NCBI GenBank assembly: GCA_017544125.1 | Contig: JAFYET010000268.1 | Span: 1-9,046 of the forward strand | Source of the DNA: Ruminococcus sp. | GTDB lineage: Bacteria > Bacillota > Clostridia > Oscillospirales > Ruminococcaceae | Direction: 5' to 3' | Length of the DNA stretch: 9,046 nt | Part shown: positions 7,074-9,046 of the stretch, one piece after another | Layout: the number at the start of each line of letters is the position of its first letter | How positions within the stretch are numbered: position 1 is the first letter of the stretch | Notes under the pieces: generated by a model | What the model saw: only the letters and a program-made list of their open reading frames with translations | What the model was told of the DNA's origin: nothing | The model's database searches: none | Program-made: the position numbers and the translations under genes

Positions 7074-8089
7074 TATTCAAGCCCCCCGATAAACTCTGCA
7101 AGCAGCAAAGCTGTGTTATCTATATCATCTATATCAACTATCTCGGCAGGGGTGTGCATATACTTCTCGGGTATAGAAACAGTAACCGACCTGACACCGC
7201 CCTTTGAAACAGTTATCATATCGGCATTAGTGCCTGTCCTGCCGTTCATTATCTCAAGCTGGTAAGGTATGTTCTTTTCTTTAGCACAGCTGATAAGAGC
7301 ATCTGAAAGCTCTCTTGAAAGCGAGGGCGATATGCCTATCATCGGGCCTTTTGAAAGCTCGCCGCATTCCTCTTTATCCTCACCCTGAGTGTATGCAAAT
7401 GAAACATCGAAAGCTATCGCCATGTCGGGAGATATATCGAAAGCACCTGTCATTGCACCTACCCCATGTATCTCCTCTTTGGATGAAAGGAGCAGCACAA
7501 CGTTGACACCAAGCTGCTTGTCCGCCAAGAGCTCAACTGTTTTGATAAGCACCGCAGCGCCTGAGCGGTCATCAAGCGCCTTGCCGCTGACACGGCTGCC
7601 TAACAGCCTTACAGGTGAATTGACAACACACGCCTTATCGCCAAGCGAGATGATGCTGCGTGCCTCCTCACCTGTCATGCCGATATCAATATAGATATCG
7701 CTCACCTCGGGGAGCTTTTTGTTATCATCTTCAAGGTGCGGGGGTGTAGATGTGATAACACCCCTGACCTGCTGTTTGCCAAAAACAGTGACCTCGCTTG
7801 CAAGCAGCATACGCCTGTCAATCCCTCCGACAGGTGCGACTTTTAAAAAGCCGTCATCGGTTATATATGTAACAACAAAGCCTATCTCGTCTATGTGTGC
7901 ATCGAGAAGTATCGTCTTTTTGCTTTCATCATAGCCCGATCGGCGGAAAACGGCATTGCCCGTCTTTTTATCAAAAGTCCCCTCACCGTATGGAGCTAAA
8001 ATCTTAAGCGCTGCCTCTGCTGCCTCCTGCTCATCGCCGGAAACGCCGAAAGAAGGGCAGAGCTTACAAAGAATATCAAAAGTTTCCAT
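7073..8089 (-). CDS. M42-family metallopeptidase, diverged paralogue
   Basis: This is a second M42 peptidase, a paralogue of the next gene downstream; the two align throughout, for example AHIDEIGFVVTYITDDG against AHMDEVGFIVTYITDKG. From the ATG at 8087-8089 it has 338 residues. The metal-site residues seem complete: His65 in DAHIDE, Asp173 in LDDRSG, Glu205-Glu206 in SKEEIHGVGA, Asp228 in AFDVS and His312 in YMHTP. It differs from its sister around the catalytic Glu (EEIHGVGA rather than EEIGLRG), uses Asp rather than Glu at the later ligand, and has GTNAD where the sister has GGNDAG. A longer frame opens at 8111-8113, but that start lacks a ribosome binding site and overlaps murD. The chosen ATG has AAGGAA nine bases upstream, and its N-terminus (METFDILCKL) lines up with the sister (MDILTELETL). 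It is 13 bases from murD. The substrate is unknown and probably differs from that of the sister. Confidence 0.92.
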   Translation of the reverse strand: METFDILCKLCPSFGVSGDEQEAAEAALKILAPYGEGTFDKKTGNAVFRRSGYDESKKTILLDAHIDEIGFVVTYITDDGFLKVAPVGGIDRRMLLASEVTVFGKQQVRGVITSTPPHLEDDNKKLPEVSDIYIDIGMTGEEARSIISLGDKACVVNSPVRLLGSRVSGKALDDRSGAAVLIKTVELLADKQLGVNVVLLLSSKEEIHGVGAMTGAFDISPDMAIAFDVSFAYTQGEDKEECGELSKGPMIGISPSLSRELSDALISCAKEKNIPYQLEIMNGRTGTNADMITVSKGGVRSVTVSIPEKYMHTPAEIVDIDDIDNTALLLAEFIGGLE

Positions 8090-8098
8090 TATGTTATG

Positions 8099-8104
8099 TT
8101 CCTT
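8099..8104 (-). promoter_or_regulatory. Shine-Dalgarno site that decides the start of the diverged M42 peptidase
   Basis: The minus strand reads AAGGAA nine bases before the ATG at 8087-8089 and overlaps the murD stop codon (TAAGGAA, stop at 8103-8105). The alternative upstream ATG at 8111-8113 has no comparable site, so the shorter protein is preferred. The arrangement also indicates coupling of murD translation to the peptidase. Confidence 0.75.
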
Positions 8105-9046
8105 ATAATTCATTTACGAGCTGCTTGAAGTGACAGCCACGCTCCTCAAACATTCTGTACATATCAAAGCTCGCACACGCAGGCGAGAGTGAAACGATAT
8201 CCCCGCTCTGAGCGAGCTTGTGCGCTGTCTCGACAGCTTCTTTCATATCATTAACTATAACTATGCGGGGGTTGCCCTCTTTGTAAAGCGATGAGCTCAT
8301 AACAGCTTCTTTTATCTTTTCCTTGGTCTGACCCATAAGAATGAGCAGCTTGCACTTCTGGCATATCTCATCAGCCATAGGCTCAAAGGAAATGCCCTTG
8401 TCAGAGCCACCCTGGATAAGTATTAGCTTCTGCTCAAAGCTTCTCAGCCCTGCCAGAACTCTTGTGGGGCTTGATGCGATCGAATCGTTATAATACTTAA
8501 CGCCGTCAAGCTCTCTTACAAACTCTATCCTGTGCTCGACACCGCCGAATTCCTTAGCCACCTTAGCCACTGTCTCGGGCTTGACATCGCCGTAAGTCAT
8601 AGCAATAGCCGTAAGGAAGTTCTCGACATTGTGCATACCGGGTATGCGTATATCCTTCATATTTACATATTCTGTAACTTCGCCGTAATAGTTATAGCAA
8701 AGCATTCCGTCTTCACGCAGGAAAGAGCCACACTCGGGCTTGTCATAGCGGCTGAAATAGCTGAGCCTGCCTCTTACAAGCGGTGCTAAGTCCTTTGTTG
8801 TCTGGTTATCATATGAAAGAACAGTCCTCGAAAAAGCATTCTGATGCCTGAGTATATTAGTCTTTGCCTCAATATACTCCTCCATAGTGCCATGAACGTT
8901 AAGGTGGTTGGGGGTAATATTTGTGATGCCCGCAACATCGGGCGATTCACGCATTGATATTAGCTGGAAGCTCGAAAGCTCTACAACAGCCACATCGGTA
9001 TCGGAGATAGTCTCAACTATCGGCAGAAGCGCCTTGCCTATATTAC
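8103..9046 (-). CDS. murD: UDP-N-acetylmuramoyl-L-alanine--D-glutamate ligase MurD (5' end cut by right window edge)
   Basis: MurD is the cytoplasmic ATP-dependent ligase that adds D-glutamate to UDP-MurNAc-L-Ala during peptidoglycan precursor synthesis. The frame stays open to base 9046, so the visible 313 residues are the C-terminal two thirds or so; the GTNGKTT P-loop and substrate-binding N-terminus lie outside. From the edge inward it reads NIGKALLPIV, then VELSSFQL, then NHLNVHGTMEEYIEAKTNI, where the Lys of EAK is the likely carbamylated lysine. Further on are GMHNVENFLTAIA (central-domain end), NDSIASSPTR and ILIQGGSDKG (C-terminal domain), and SPACASFDMY near the end. A GTG at 8991-8993 is internal, not a start, because conserved MurD sequence (NIGKALL, about 15 residues earlier) precedes it. 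The stop overlaps the ribosome binding site of the M42 gene. MurD is a known essential enzyme; its location beside peptidases rather than division genes is unusual. Confidence 0.95.
   Translation of the reverse strand, partial: NIGKALLPIVETISDTDVAVVELSSFQLISMRESPDVAGITNITPNHLNVHGTMEEYIEAKTNILRHQNAFSRTVLSYDNQTTKDLAPLVRGRLSYFSRYDKPECGSFLREDGMLCYNYYGEVTEYVNMKDIRIPGMHNVENFLTAIAMTYGDVKPETVAKVAKEFGGVEHRIEFVRELDGVKYYNDSIASSPTRVLAGLRSFEQKLILIQGGSDKGISFEPMADEICQKCKLLILMGQTKEKIKEAVMSSSLYKEGNPRIVIVNDMKEAVETAHKLAQSGDIVSLSPACASFDMYRMFEERGCHFKQLVNEL

Noticed and set aside
6487..7265. Long plus-strand open frames (up to 201 codons) opposite the M42 peptidase genes
   Set aside because: They mirror conserved M42 coding sequence and give Ser/Pro-rich translations with no family resemblance; they are shadows.
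7814..7834. Inverted repeat CCTGTC/GACAGG with a nine-base loop
   Set aside because: It lies in the conserved PVGGIDRR codons of the diverged M42 gene and is short; likely chance.
8090..8113. An earlier in-frame ATG that would add eight residues to the diverged M42 peptidase
   Set aside because: It has no ribosome binding site and overlaps murD, while the internal ATG has AAGGAA at nine bases and aligns with the paralogue's N-terminus.
8633..8647. Near-perfect palindrome GCATACC-G-GGTATGC
   Set aside because: It lies in conserved murD codons (RIPGMH), the loop is too short for a good hairpin, and nothing marks it as an operator.
8991..8993. GTG as a possible start for MurD
   Set aside because: The frame stays open to the window edge and encodes conserved MurD sequence (NIGKALLPIV) upstream of it, so the GTG is an internal Val codon.
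1..9046. Possible mobile element, CRISPR array, tRNA or defence island
   Set aside because: No repeats, terminal inverted repeats, transposase or integrase motifs, or tRNA-like segments were seen; every base but short junctions is in conserved-type coding sequence on one strand.

Overview
The window is one tightly packed block of ten protein-coding genes, all on the minus strand. The best fit is a Gram-positive, low-to-moderate GC member of the Clostridia. The pairing of hprK, murB, rapZ and whiA with dnaE, the strong AGGAGG-type ribosome binding sites and the protein sequences suggest a Ruminococcus-like or other Oscillospirales gut or rumen bacterium. That placement is inference from gene content and style; no rRNA or other marker is present.

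In the direction of transcription (high to low coordinates) the order is: murD (cut by the right edge), two tandem M42 metallopeptidases, a GNAT acetyltransferase, a PLP-dependent methionine gamma-lyase/aluminium-resistance family protein, hprK, murB, rapZ, whiA and dnaE (cut by the left edge). Adjacent genes overlap by 1 to 8 bases or are separated by no more than about 30 bases. Several stop codons are embedded in the next gene's Shine-Dalgarno sequence. There is no intergenic stretch of any size, and I see no terminator, promoter, RNA gene, mobile element or CRISPR array. The simplest reading is one long, translationally coupled transcript that continues past both edges.

Functionally there are two halves. 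The promoter-proximal half (8103-9046 and 4014-8089) has a peptidoglycan ligase followed by peptide and amino-acid metabolism genes. The distal half (1-3999) links carbon-state sensing (HprK), peptidoglycan precursor synthesis (MurB), a nucleotide/aminosugar-linked regulator (RapZ), a division/sporulation-associated regulator (WhiA) and the replicative polymerase (DnaE). A shared logic of coupling carbon status to wall synthesis, division and replication is plausible but inferred.

The main oddities are these. No yvcK gene lies between rapZ and whiA, and no crh/ptsH follows whiA. murD is next to peptidases rather than its usual division/cell-wall neighbours. The two M42 paralogues have diverged at the metal/catalytic motifs. 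A GNAT with a long uncharacterised N-terminal half sits in the middle. I did not find a clearly new defence or mobile system; this is mostly a core chromosomal region.
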